DNA of 64,000 nucleotides from JBAXAM01 sp964213355 (GTDB lineage Bacteria > Pseudomonadota > Gammaproteobacteria > UBA9339): the NCBI GenBank assembly GCA_964213355.1, contig CAXOVY010000003.1, positions 1 to 64,000 of the forward strand. The letters are read 5' to 3'. Every line of letters starts with the position of its first letter. Position 1 is the stretch's first letter. Below, piece after piece: positions 1 through 7,137 of this stretch. The position numbers and the translations under genes are program-made. Below the pieces are notes generated by a model that saw only the letters and a program-made list of their open reading frames with translations, had not been told where the DNA came from and ran no database searches.

Positions 1-62
1 GCCCAACCGCTCCTGTTCTTAGTCGACACTTTTATCAACAACAAAAACAGGAGATCTATATT

Positions 63-734
63 ATGGCAACTTTACGTGAAAAAATGAAGCAAGAAATGGT
101 TTTAATTGGTCTTGCGGAATCGACCCAGCAACGCTATCTCGAATCAGTAGTGCAATTACAAAAGCATTACAACAAATCACCAGCCAAACTTTCAAATGAT
201 GAGATAAGAAATTATCTTTTGGATCTAAAAAAAAGAATTTAGCGCCAAATACTTATAACGTTACCATTTATGCCCTGAGATTTTTTTATTGTACTACATT
301 GCAGCAACCACTGATGAAACTAGAGTTGCCGACAACCAAAGTAACATACAAATTACCCTCTATTTTAAGCATCGACGAAGTTCAAAATATCATAAAATCC
401 ACAGAAAATATTAAGCATAAATTGCTGCTGATTATTCTTTATGGCGCAGGGCTGCGTGTTTCAGAAGCTGTTAATTTAAGAATTACAGACATCGATAGCA
501 AGCGGATGACACTGCATATCCGATGCGGTAAAAATGGAAAAGACCGTTTCGCTATGTTATCGCCAGTTGTTCTTGGACGTCTTCGTGCTTATTGGAAATC
601 TTGTGAATTTAACGACTATATCTTTCCTGGAAAAGGCACAAACCATATTACGACTAGTTATGTCTACAATATTTATCAAAAAGCGAAAGAATTAGCCGGA
701 GTGAAAAAGCCAGGCGCCTGGACGCTAACAAAAA
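63..734 (+). pseudogene. Tyrosine recombinase (phage-integrase family), frameshifted and 3'-truncated
   Basis: A good ribosome site (AGGAG) precedes ATG 63. The first 59 codons give a core-binding (SAM-like) domain ending at TAG 240-242. The matching catalytic domain continues in the -1 frame from about 233, after a run of eight A (227-234), and reads on to about 734. The catalytic Arg is visible in GAGLRVSEAV and the beta-hairpin Lys in GKNGKDR. The C-terminal His-x-x-Arg and Tyr boxes are missing because the reading frame runs into the IS21-type end at 736. The A8 tract could allow -1 slippage, but the lost catalytic Tyr means the protein cannot be an active recombinase. The fold resembles the integrase-like recombinases often found with transposons; the subfamily is not resolved. 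Confidence 0.75.
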
Positions 735-735
735 C

Positions 736-767
736 TGACCCACTTATGCTAAAAAAGATTGACCCAC
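736..767 (+). repeat. Left terminal inverted repeat of the IS21-type element
   Basis: Two TGACCCA boxes (736-742 and 760-766) flank TATGCTAAAAAAG. The reverse complement of 4697-4728 has the same order of boxes. In IS21 elements such repeated boxes are transposase-binding sites. Confidence 0.7.
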
Positions 768-809
768 CAGATGCGCATCACATATATTAATCCAGCTATA
801 GTCAGCGCG

Positions 810-825
810 TTGATTCAAGAATCAA
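810..825. repeat. 16-bp near-perfect palindrome TTGATTC-AA-GAATCAA
   Basis: Seven-base arms (TTGATTC and GAATCAA) are separated by AA, in the non-coding left part of the IS21-type element. Length and symmetry resemble sites bound by ParB/KorB-type proteins. The element encodes a ParB-like protein, so this could be its operator; that is inference only. Confidence 0.45.
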
Positions 826-866
826 TGTTACCAAATAGCTTTTAAAATTATTTAAAAATTATTACT

Positions 867-1037
867 GGGCCTGTGGAGTTGTGGGCAAGAAGCCAGATAG
901 TGTGGTAAAGCTGTGGGCAACTCGTTTCTCAGTGTTGTCCATAGCTTTACCACACGGCCATCTGGCTGGTATGTGCGAGTGCTTTTTACGAGCACGTACT
1001 TGTCCACAAATCCATAGGCCTTATCTTCCTGGATAAG
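867..1037 (+). repeat. Large branched inverted-repeat structure; possible structured RNA
   Basis: The outer arms 868-889 and 999-1020 pair (GGCC...AGGCC). Inside, 891-921 pairs with 934-967 through an 8-bp and a 20-bp helix around a 12-nt loop. A third short hairpin joins 970-976 to 992-998. The outcome is a three-way junction, followed by a small hairpin TTATC/GATAA (1021-1036). Read as plus-strand RNA, most mismatches between the arms become G-U pairs, while on the minus strand they would be A-C clashes. This favours a folded plus-strand RNA, antisense in direction to istA/istB. It could instead be a strong terminator downstream of istB or a DNA cruciform used by the element. Confidence 0.55.
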
Positions 1038-1070
1038 CTTAGTAAATTTTAAAATATGACATCGTTTCTT

Positions 1071-1805
1071 TTAGCTTTTGATTTGTTTTGGATCTCTAAG
1101 GCTGGCACCATTTATTTTAATGATTGTGCAGTAATGATTGAGGCGGTCCAGCATAGCATCAACGAGTTCTTTTTGTTTGAACACATCATACCAGGCGCTA
1201 ACATCAAGATTGGTGGTAATTATAGTAGTTTTTTTGTGATATCGCATATCGATTAATTTAAAAAAAATGTTAATTTGCTCATTGGTTAGCGTGAGGTAGC
1301 CTAGCTCATCGATGACAATGACGTCGTAATTCGCTATGGTTTTTAATAACCTTGAAGTACTTCTATCTGCTAAAGAGGCATATAATTCGTTTAGTAAATC
1401 TTGGGCTTTATAGAAACGACCGCGGTAACCATTGATCAACGCTAAACGAAGTAGACTAATCGCTAAGCCAGTTTTACCTGTCCCGGGTTTACCGATAAAA
1501 ATGACATTCTCAAAATGAGTAATAAAATCTAATTTGGCTAGCGACATGATTTGCGATTTTTTTACTGCTGGTTGTCTCTTAAATGGGAAGGTGTCAATAC
1601 TCCACTCCCATGGTAATTTAGCTGCCTTTAAGCGATTCGCCAATCTACGTGCATTGCGATCTTGATATTCAGCCTCCAAAAGCTTTTGTAATACTTCTTC
1701 GATACTTTGTCCTTGATGTCGTGCTTTTGCAAGAATCGGCTCTAGAGAATCAGCCATACCGCATAAATGTAGCTGTTCAATTAAATAACTAAGTTTTTGT
1801 AACAT
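1071..1805 (-). CDS. istB: IS21-family helper ATPase IstB
   Basis: This 244-aa AAA+ ATPase assists the IstA transposase in target selection and strand transfer. The N-terminal IstB segment (about residues 1-85) includes YQDRNARRLANRLKAA. A Walker A motif GKPGTGKTGLA lies near residue 105 and a Walker B motif VIVIDELGYL near 165. Length is normal for IstB. It lies 14 nt downstream of istA and is probably translated from the same message. The ORF looks intact. It differs clearly from the IstB remnant at 4745-5263, so two separate IS21 lineages are present here. Confidence 0.93.
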   Translation of the reverse strand: MLQKLSYLIEQLHLCGMADSLEPILAKARHQGQSIEEVLQKLLEAEYQDRNARRLANRLKAAKLPWEWSIDTFPFKRQPAVKKSQIMSLAKLDFITHFENVIFIGKPGTGKTGLAISLLRLALINGYRGRFYKAQDLLNELYASLADRSTSRLLKTIANYDVIVIDELGYLTLTNEQINIFFKLIDMRYHKKTTIITTNLDVSAWYDVFKQKELVDAMLDRLNHYCTIIKINGASLRDPKQIKS

Positions 1806-1819
1806 GAGGATCCCCTCTT

Positions 1820-3187
1820 TTAAAGATTAAAGAAGTTATCTTTTATTTCTTTGATTATCATTTTTTCCAAGCGCTTAAGATCAAATAACCTATACTGTCT
1901 AGCTAAGATGATGGCTTTAATAAAAGCCTCAAATGGATAATTTCTTTTAAGTGTAAGTAGTTCTTTAAAAGCCCATTCCCCACGGCCACGCACTTGCGCT
2001 TTGAGCATGAGGATATAGTCGTCTAAGATGCTATCAATTCCAATGAGTTGTTGTTCTGCGGCGCTACCAACCTGACGTTTTTCACGCCGATATAGGTTAA
2101 TATGGTGCTCTTTAATAATAGCTCGTTGATCTCGTTCCCCGACAATACGTGGATGCTGAGTAATTAGCTGATGTCGGTGATAAATATCAATCCTATCTAG
2201 ATATTGATAGACCTCTAACAAATTCCCAATATATTTTTCTGGTACAGAATAACGATTAGTATCAACGTTAATATAACCCTGGGTATCTACAGTACGTTGG
2301 AAGCATTTATAAATCGGCAGTATTACTTCAGGCAGCGCCAATAGTGCTGGTTTTTCTTGAATATAAGCTGCTTCTGGAGTCATGCCTAATATTCGTTTGG
2401 GTTTTTGGTTGACGGCAATACACCATAGCTCAGCCTGCTGATTTAAATCTGACCAATCAGTAAAAATTCGTCCAGCTAAGAAGTTGTTTTCTACGTAGGA
2501 AAAAGGCCTCTCTATTTTCCCCTTGCGGTTTGGATCATTAACAGCGTGTGCGATAAATTCAAATCCGAAAAAACGGCAGAACATTAACATCTCTGGTGCT
2601 ATCACAGCATGGCTACCTGCTCCAGCTGCTAAAATGACACTGGTATTATCGATAATACAACGTTTACAGCTACCTTGCATAAACTGCAGTGCTTGCTGCA
2701 AAAATGCTTTAACTTCAAAGCGAGTAAAACTTGGATAATACTGGATAAAAATTTTTCGGCTAAATCCTAATACTAATGCTGCACATTGCGCTTTAACTTT
2801 TTTAGCACCAAAATAGACTAGATGCGGGGAAGTATCATGCTGCATCTCTTCGCCCGGGGCAAAACAATATTCTCCCACTCGTTGCGGCGTATCTTTTAAT
2901 TGATATTTGCGGACTAAATTAGTTAAGGTGCTATATGGCACTTTGCGCTGATACTGTTCTTCTAAAACTTCTCGAACTCGGACCAGATTTCCACAACAAG
3001 TTGTGATCAGGGGTTCAATTAATGGCATTAAATCTTCGTTATCATTTTTAGCAGATGATGACTTATCTTGGCGCAGTAATTTACGAACAGTATTACGTGA
3101 GATTTTTAGTAGGCGACTGATTGCACGCTTGCCTTGCCCCGCCTGATATAATTGGCGCACCACTTGAATTATGGGTTGTTGGTTCAT
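1820..3187 (-). CDS. istA: IS21-family transposase IstA
   Basis: This 455-aa transposase has an N-terminal helix-turn-helix (GKRAISRLLKISRNTVRKLL, about residues 18-37). A DDE integrase core follows, with QHDTSPH near residue 114, the second Asp in IIDNTS near 178, and NDPNRKGKIERPF near 217-229 supplying the catalytic Glu region. A C-terminal beta domain covers roughly residues 300-370. Length is slightly below typical IstA (about 500). The frame is open throughout, so the enzyme may be functional. Its start overlaps the 3' end of the upstream ParB-like gene by 95 nt, which suggests translational coupling. Confidence 0.93.
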   Translation of the reverse strand: MNQQPIIQVVRQLYQAGQGKRAISRLLKISRNTVRKLLRQDKSSSAKNDNEDLMPLIEPLITTCCGNLVRVREVLEEQYQRKVPYSTLTNLVRKYQLKDTPQRVGEYCFAPGEEMQHDTSPHLVYFGAKKVKAQCAALVLGFSRKIFIQYYPSFTRFEVKAFLQQALQFMQGSCKRCIIDNTSVILAAGAGSHAVIAPEMLMFCRFFGFEFIAHAVNDPNRKGKIERPFSYVENNFLAGRIFTDWSDLNQQAELWCIAVNQKPKRILGMTPEAAYIQEKPALLALPEVILPIYKCFQRTVDTQGYINVDTNRYSVPEKYIGNLLEVYQYLDRIDIYHRHQLITQHPRIVGERDQRAIIKEHHINLYRREKRQVGSAAEQQLIGIDSILDDYILMLKAQVRGRGEWAFKELLTLKRNYPFEAFIKAIILARQYRLFDLKRLEKMIIKEIKDNFFNL

Positions 3188-4085
3188 AAATTCTCCTGTT
3201 TAAAGTGTTAATTTTAGTAAAAATCTCTTGCCAGCTTCTTGTTAAAATTGAGTACTCTTCTTCACTTTGCTGAGGGTAAAATACCGCGTGTAGCACTGAA
3301 TACAGCGTATCTAACCTAGAATTAATCTCTGCTAGTTTTTTCTCCCAAATCTCTTGGGGTGATAATAAAGATAGATCCTTTGAGAAAGGCTGACTTTGTT
3401 TTGATAATTCCAAAGTCTTAAAAAATAATTGCGGAGACATTAGTAAATGCTCACGTACTTTCTTATTAGACTTTAAATAGTGATAATAAAACTCTTGGAG
3501 TTCTCTAGTACTATGGGTATGACTGCGTAGATAATTAAGTAAGCTTTTGGCAGCATCTTCGTTCGCGCGCGCGAACGGCACTAAAACTCTGTTTGCAGCC
3601 CAAGACGATAAATCTCCTTGCAACATTGCCTCTTTGATGAAATCAGGTAAGGACTCAAGCAATTGCAATCGATAACTTACCCATGCTTTACTTTTACCTA
3701 ATTGTTGTGCTAACTCTGCTTGAGAATAATTATGCAGATTCCCTAACTCTTGGAGTAACCAGGCCTCTTCAAAATAATCCCAGGTACGAGATTGATTACT
3801 CCTATAAGTATGGATCAATGCTTCAGCAACGTTCGATTCCCAGATAATTATTTTAATCGTGTCATTTTTTAATGCTTGCATGGCTTTTATTCGCAAGTAG
3901 CCATCAATAACTGTCCAATTCCCAGTTAAACTTGCAACAACCATAATTGGCTCTAATAATCCGTAGGTATGGATCGACAGCATTAATCGTTGTTGCTCTT
4001 GTTGCGTATGTTTCCGCAAGTGTCGATAACTAAGTTCTAACTGATGCCATTCCGCTTCGAGAACTGATTTTGATAAATTGTTCAT
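3093..4085 (-). CDS. ParB-like DNA-binding protein carried by the IS21-type element
   Basis: This 330-aa protein starts with a ParB/sulfiredoxin-type N domain (about residues 15-95: IHTYGLLEPIMVV, then VIDGYLRIKAMQAL where ParB has GERRxRA). A ParB/KorB-type helix-turn-helix follows (SQAELAQQLGKSKAWVSYRL, about 138-157). The CTP-binding Arg-rich box is degenerate (GYLRIKA), so CTP clamping is uncertain. The C-terminal third is helical and of unknown role. It sits between a zinc-ribbon-like gene and istA on one strand. It is not next to a ParA gene, so classical partition is unlikely; control or targeting of transposition is a guess. Its last 95 nt overlap istA. Confidence 0.8.
   Translation of the reverse strand: MNNLSKSVLEAEWHQLELSYRHLRKHTQQEQQRLMLSIHTYGLLEPIMVVASLTGNWTVIDGYLRIKAMQALKNDTIKIIIWESNVAEALIHTYRSNQSRTWDYFEEAWLLQELGNLHNYSQAELAQQLGKSKAWVSYRLQLLESLPDFIKEAMLQGDLSSWAANRVLVPFARANEDAAKSLLNYLRSHTHSTRELQEFYYHYLKSNKKVREHLLMSPQLFFKTLELSKQSQPFSKDLSLLSPQEIWEKKLAEINSRLDTLYSVLHAVFYPQQSEEEYSILTRSWQEIFTKINTLNRRIYEPTTHNSSGAPIISGGARQACNQSPTKNLT
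3561..3576. other. Perfect 16-bp GC-rich palindrome inside the ParB-like gene
   Basis: GTTCGCGCGCGCGAAC is a perfect palindrome in an otherwise AT-rich gene, encoding the residues FARAN of the ParB-like protein. Chromosomal parS sites are 16-bp palindromes and are often found in or next to parB. A role as this protein's binding site is therefore possible but unproven. A perfect 16-mer palindrome is expected about once by chance in a window of this size. Confidence 0.4.
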
Positions 4086-4118
4086 GAGACCTATGATTGC
4101 AACTCTCCATCACTCTGG

Positions 4119-4592
4119 CTATAAGGTGATCTCTTTGCAAGATTGTCCAAAGGCGACTGCATTGACCGAACTATCTGTAATTAAAGCAATTTTTACTATT
4201 AACGCGTCACTCTTTGCAAGATGAGACTCAGTTACCGGTATCAGATGATAAGTACCTGATGTAACTAGCTTGTGGGGTGTTGACGCGTCACTCTTAGCAC
4301 GATACAAATCTTTGCTTTGTTGATCCCGTATCCGCTGTCGTTCTCGTTTGCGAATTACATAAGCAGGATGTGTTGTTCGATATGGTTGCCAAGAATCATG
4401 ATGTGACTGCCGCCATTTTCTAGTGGCTGCATTTTGATTACTTCGATAATCACCGTCTGTACTAAGCTTATTACGGCGCCATAAATTTTTGCGTTGTCTC
4501 TGACAGGCGGCTTCAGAGCAATAACGTTGATTGGGGTTGCGATATTTAACCAAGTAGCCGCCACAATGTTGGCAACGATTTTCTCGGTTCAT
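4119..4592 (-). CDS. Zinc-ribbon-like small protein of the IS21-type element
   Basis: This 157-aa basic protein has an N-terminal Cys motif CQHCG followed by RYCSEAACQRQRK, which fits a treble-clef or zinc-ribbon finger. After it comes an Arg/Lys/Trp-rich stretch (about residues 35-95) typical of nucleic-acid binding. The C-terminal 60 residues are unlike the rest and may be recent. It is the first gene of the element's operon, 33 nt upstream of the ParB-like gene. The function is unknown. I have the impression that similar short finger proteins accompany IS21-type istA/istB pairs in other bacteria, but this needs a search. Confidence 0.6.
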   Translation of the reverse strand: MNRENRCQHCGGYLVKYRNPNQRYCSEAACQRQRKNLWRRNKLSTDGDYRSNQNAATRKWRQSHHDSWQPYRTTHPAYVIRKRERQRIRDQQSKDLYRAKSDASTPHKLVTSGTYHLIPVTESHLAKSDALIVKIALITDSSVNAVAFGQSCKEITL

Positions 4593-4696
4593 CTTAATAC
4601 TCCTACTAATAAATTAAATTTGATTTAGTAAGAATACTCGTAGATATTTTTTTTGGGGGTACGATATACAAAAATGGGCTTTATAACTTATCAGAC

Positions 4697-4728
4697 TGGG
4701 TCACTTTTTTTAGCAATATGGTGGGTCA
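4697..4728 (-). repeat. Right terminal inverted repeat of the IS21-type element
   Basis: The reverse complement reads TGACCCACCATATTGCTAAA and ends with a second TGACCCA. It matches the left end at 736-767 with small insertions or deletions. The promoter for the element's four genes should lie between here and 4592. Confidence 0.7.
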
Positions 4729-4744
4729 ATTAGATTAGCGTTGA

Positions 4745-5263
4745 GGCCCAACAGGTTTACCAATTAAAATAGAAACGTTAGACAATGCTAAAAGCATGAA
4801 ATTTATAAAAGACCACTACAATATTTTAATCATTGGTGGCAGTGGTGCGGGAAAGAGCCATTTAGCGATTGGACTTGCTTACTTAGCATTACAAAATAGT
4901 TATCGTATACGGTTTTATAAGTTTGCTGAGCTAGCAAGAGATCTAATAAAAGCGCAGTCTCACAACTACGAAACAGCATTTATGGCAAAGCTACAAAGGT
5001 TCGATCTTGTTGTAATTGATGAGCTAGGCTATTTGCCGATTGATCCAAAGGCCAGCCCTCTATTATTTGAACTGTTTTCTAATCTTTATGAAAAAGTATC
5101 GACAATAATAACCACTCATCTAGCATTCAACGAATGGCCAGATATCTTTGGTAACATAAAAGCCACTAAGGCGATAATTGACAGATTTACTCACCACTGT
5201 TTGATCTTAGAAACTGGTGATAAAAGCTGGAGATTGAGGGAGGGAAAAACAACAAAAAATTGA
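4745..5263 (+). pseudogene. istB: 5'-truncated IstB of a second IS21 element
   Basis: The open frame runs from after a TGA at 4742 and gives the ATPase half of an IstB: Walker A GGSGAGKSHLAIGLAYLAL and Walker B LVVIDELGYLPI, through to a normal IstB C-terminus (IIDRFTHHCLILE). The N-terminal segment of about 80-90 residues and the partner istA are missing, apparently replaced when the neighbouring IS21-type element arrived. An internal ATG at 4796 could still make a 155-aa ATPase fragment. It is only distantly similar to the complete IstB at 1071-1805. Confidence 0.85.
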
Positions 5264-5296
5264 TCAGTAAAAGTGAAGTTTTTAGCTCGTGGCAGA

Positions 5297-5347
5297 GGGG
5301 TCAATTTTCGATGCAACTAGGGGGTCAAATTTCGATGCAAATTGACA
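5297..5347 (+). repeat. Right end of the second IS21 element
   Basis: Two tandem copies of GGGGTCAAnTTTCGATGCAA lie at 5297-5316 and 5321-5340 and are followed by ATTGACA. This is the repeated-box end structure of IS21 elements. It marks the junction between the IstB remnant and the interrupted L,D-transpeptidase gene. Confidence 0.75.
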
Positions 5348-5631
5348 CTTATTTTGGTGGCAATGGGTACAGTTTACACTTGAAGGGGTTAGAAAAGGGT
5401 TTTAATGACAAAGCTAGAGCTCGTGCTATCGTGTTACATGGTGCTCCGTACGTAAATCAAAAATTTGCATCTGCTGTTGGTAGAATTGGTCGTAGTGCCG
5501 GATGTCAAGCAGTAGAAAAATCATTGGCCAAACCGATTATCAATACAATCAAAGACGGAACTTTAATTTTCTCGTTTTACACCTATCCAGAATGGCTAAG
5601 TAAATCTAAGTTTATTAATAATCAAGTTTAA
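5348..5631 (+). pseudogene. C-terminal remnant of a murein L,D-transpeptidase
   Basis: The residues after the IS21 end match the C-terminal half of the YkuD_2-type L,D-transpeptidase catalytic family: GYSLHLKGLEKGFND, then HGAPYV and GRSAGCQAV, which carry the His and the nucleophile Cys. The 5' half, including any signal peptide, is missing. An in-frame start inside the IS (5260) would make a chimeric 123-aa product without an export signal. The enzyme family cross-links peptidoglycan in the periplasm; this copy is almost certainly dead, destroyed by the IS21 insertion. Confidence 0.8.
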
Positions 5632-5644
5632 TGCTGGATGTCTC

Positions 5645-5675
5645 TGCCATGAAGTTAATTCAACGCTTCATGGCA
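5645..5675. terminator. Perfect 10-bp hairpin between convergent genes
   Basis: TGCCATGAAG (5645-5654) and CTTCATGGCA (5666-5675) pair perfectly around an 11-nt loop. The hairpin lies between the L,D-transpeptidase remnant (plus strand) and the end of the transporter gene (minus strand). No T-run follows on either strand, so termination may be weak or Rho-assisted. Confidence 0.4.
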
Positions 5676-5697
5676 AGGACATAATTGATTAAAGCTA

Positions 5698-7116
5698 TTA
5701 CTGGGTTTGTGGTGGAGTTTCTAAAACTTCATGTTTTTTGTGGTGAGGAGCTTTATAATCCTCTCCACCAACATTCCAAAGAGGAATTAAACATAAAACA
5801 GCAATAACACATGCTGAGATTATCGTAATAAAGCCGGCGTCCCAGCCAAAATGTTGAACTACAGCACCTAAGGCGATATTAGCGCAAACAGTGCCGAACA
5901 TATAACCAAAGAAGCCAGTCAACCCAGTAGCTGTTCCCACCGCTTTTTTATAAACAACGTCTACTGCTTGCATGCCAATGAAGACAACAGGGACATAAAT
6001 TAAAAACCCTATAGTGCTAAGAGCTACAAGATCAACCCATTTATGTCCTGGTGGGTTAAGCCAGTATACTGAAATTGCAAAAATAACTAGAACCATACAG
6101 ACAATAATTACTGGAGCTCTTCTGTTGCGGAAATACTTATCACTTAGGTAACCAGCCAGTAACATGGATGGAATACCAGCATATTCATATAAAAAGTATG
6201 CTAATCCCTGTCCTTTATAGTCAAAACTTTTTATTTCGTGTAAGTATAACGGCGCCCAACTTTGGATGCCATAACGGACGAAATAGACAAATATGTTGGC
6301 AATAGCTAACATCCAAACAGCCTTGTTATTAAAAATATGTTTGAGGAATATTTCTTTGGCTGTCAACTCCTCTTCGACTTCTTTTACTGCAGTTTCAATG
6401 GCATGTTTTTTTATGTAGTTTTTGCTGTGATAGTCTTCGATAGATGGTAAGCCAACTGATTGTGGGGTATCTCTAACCGTTATAAGGACAAATATAATAA
6501 TGACTGCGGTAATCATGGCGGGAAAGTAGAAAAGACTTTGCCATTCGCCAAAAATCCACATCCCAGCAACTGCCGCAGCTCCCATTAGTCCGCCGCCCAA
6601 ATTATGTGAGACGTTCCAAAATGACATAACTAAACCGCGGTCTTTAACGGAATACCAATGAGCTAATACGCGAACACAAGGTGGATAGGTCATTCCTTGG
6701 GCCCAGCCATTGATAAACAGTAGTGCAAACATTACGACAATGCTACTGCATGCCCATGCGGAAAAACCAAGGATGAAGTTAATTATGGCAGAAACAATTA
6801 ATCCAGCAGCCAAGAAGAATCTTGGGTTACTGCGATCTGAAACATTACCCATTAAAAACTTACTGAACCCATAGGCGATGGCTATTGCGGAAAAAGCTGT
6901 TCCAAGCTGGGTTTTGGTAAAGCCCTGCTCGGTTAGATAGGGCATAGCTAAAGAAAAATTATTACGTATTAAATAGCTGGCGCCATATCCAAAGAAAATA
7001 CCGGAAAAAACCATACGGCGATGTTTTTTATAGTCTCTTTCTACTACATCGTGAGGTAATGGTTCAATATGTGCCGGAGGATTGAAAACATTAGACAATC
7101 TGGTAAAAAAGCCCAT
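5698..7116 (-). CDS. glpT: Glycerol-3-phosphate:phosphate antiporter (GlpT-like MFS transporter)
   Basis: This 472-aa inner-membrane transporter has 12 predicted membrane helices and strong family matches to GlpT: GIFFGYGASYLIRNNFSLAM near the N-terminus, SDRSNPR, VRDTPQSVGLP before the central loop, and YFLYEYAGIPSMLLAGYLSD. The two substrate-phosphate Arg residues of GlpT correspond to the Arg in YLIRNNF and the one in FVRYGIQSW. It exchanges inorganic phosphate for glycerol-3-phosphate; UhpT-type hexose-phosphate specificity cannot be fully excluded. A clear ribosome site (AAGGAG) precedes ATG 7116. It starts 21 nt after the pyrophosphatase gene and is probably co-transcribed with it. Confidence 0.88.
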   Translation of the reverse strand: MGFFTRLSNVFNPPAHIEPLPHDVVERDYKKHRRMVFSGIFFGYGASYLIRNNFSLAMPYLTEQGFTKTQLGTAFSAIAIAYGFSKFLMGNVSDRSNPRFFLAAGLIVSAIINFILGFSAWACSSIVVMFALLFINGWAQGMTYPPCVRVLAHWYSVKDRGLVMSFWNVSHNLGGGLMGAAAVAGMWIFGEWQSLFYFPAMITAVIIIFVLITVRDTPQSVGLPSIEDYHSKNYIKKHAIETAVKEVEEELTAKEIFLKHIFNNKAVWMLAIANIFVYFVRYGIQSWAPLYLHEIKSFDYKGQGLAYFLYEYAGIPSMLLAGYLSDKYFRNRRAPVIIVCMVLVIFAISVYWLNPPGHKWVDLVALSTIGFLIYVPVVFIGMQAVDVVYKKAVGTATGLTGFFGYMFGTVCANIALGAVVQHFGWDAGFITIISACVIAVLCLIPLWNVGGEDYKAPHHKKHEVLETPPQTQ

Positions 7117-7137
7117 ATTTTTACTCCTTATTTAAAA

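Larger units (their letters stand above)
736..4728 (-). mobile_element. IS21-type element with two extra genes
   Basis: An element of about 4 kb is bounded by inverted ends, each with two TGACCCA boxes flanking GCTAAAAAA, the multiple-terminal-repeat layout of IS21 elements. Genes run on the minus strand in the order zinc-ribbon-like protein (4119-4592), ParB-like protein (3093-4085), istA (1820-3187), istB (1071-1805). A non-coding segment with strong inverted repeats (771-1070) separates istB from the left end. No clear target duplication is seen: the left flank is the broken recombinase and the right flank is the remnant of another IS21 element. The element may therefore have been rearranged or be nested in older elements. 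All four genes have open frames. Confidence 0.75.

Noticed and set aside
225..242. Programmed -1 frameshift in the tyrosine recombinase
   Set aside because: The A8 tract would permit slippage, but the C-terminal catalytic residues are lost anyway, so decay is the simpler reading.
867..1020. Integron attC site next to a tyrosine recombinase
   Set aside because: The arms do not end in the RYYYAAC/GTRRRRY core sites, the recombinase is not IntI-like, and the structure lies inside the IS21-type element.
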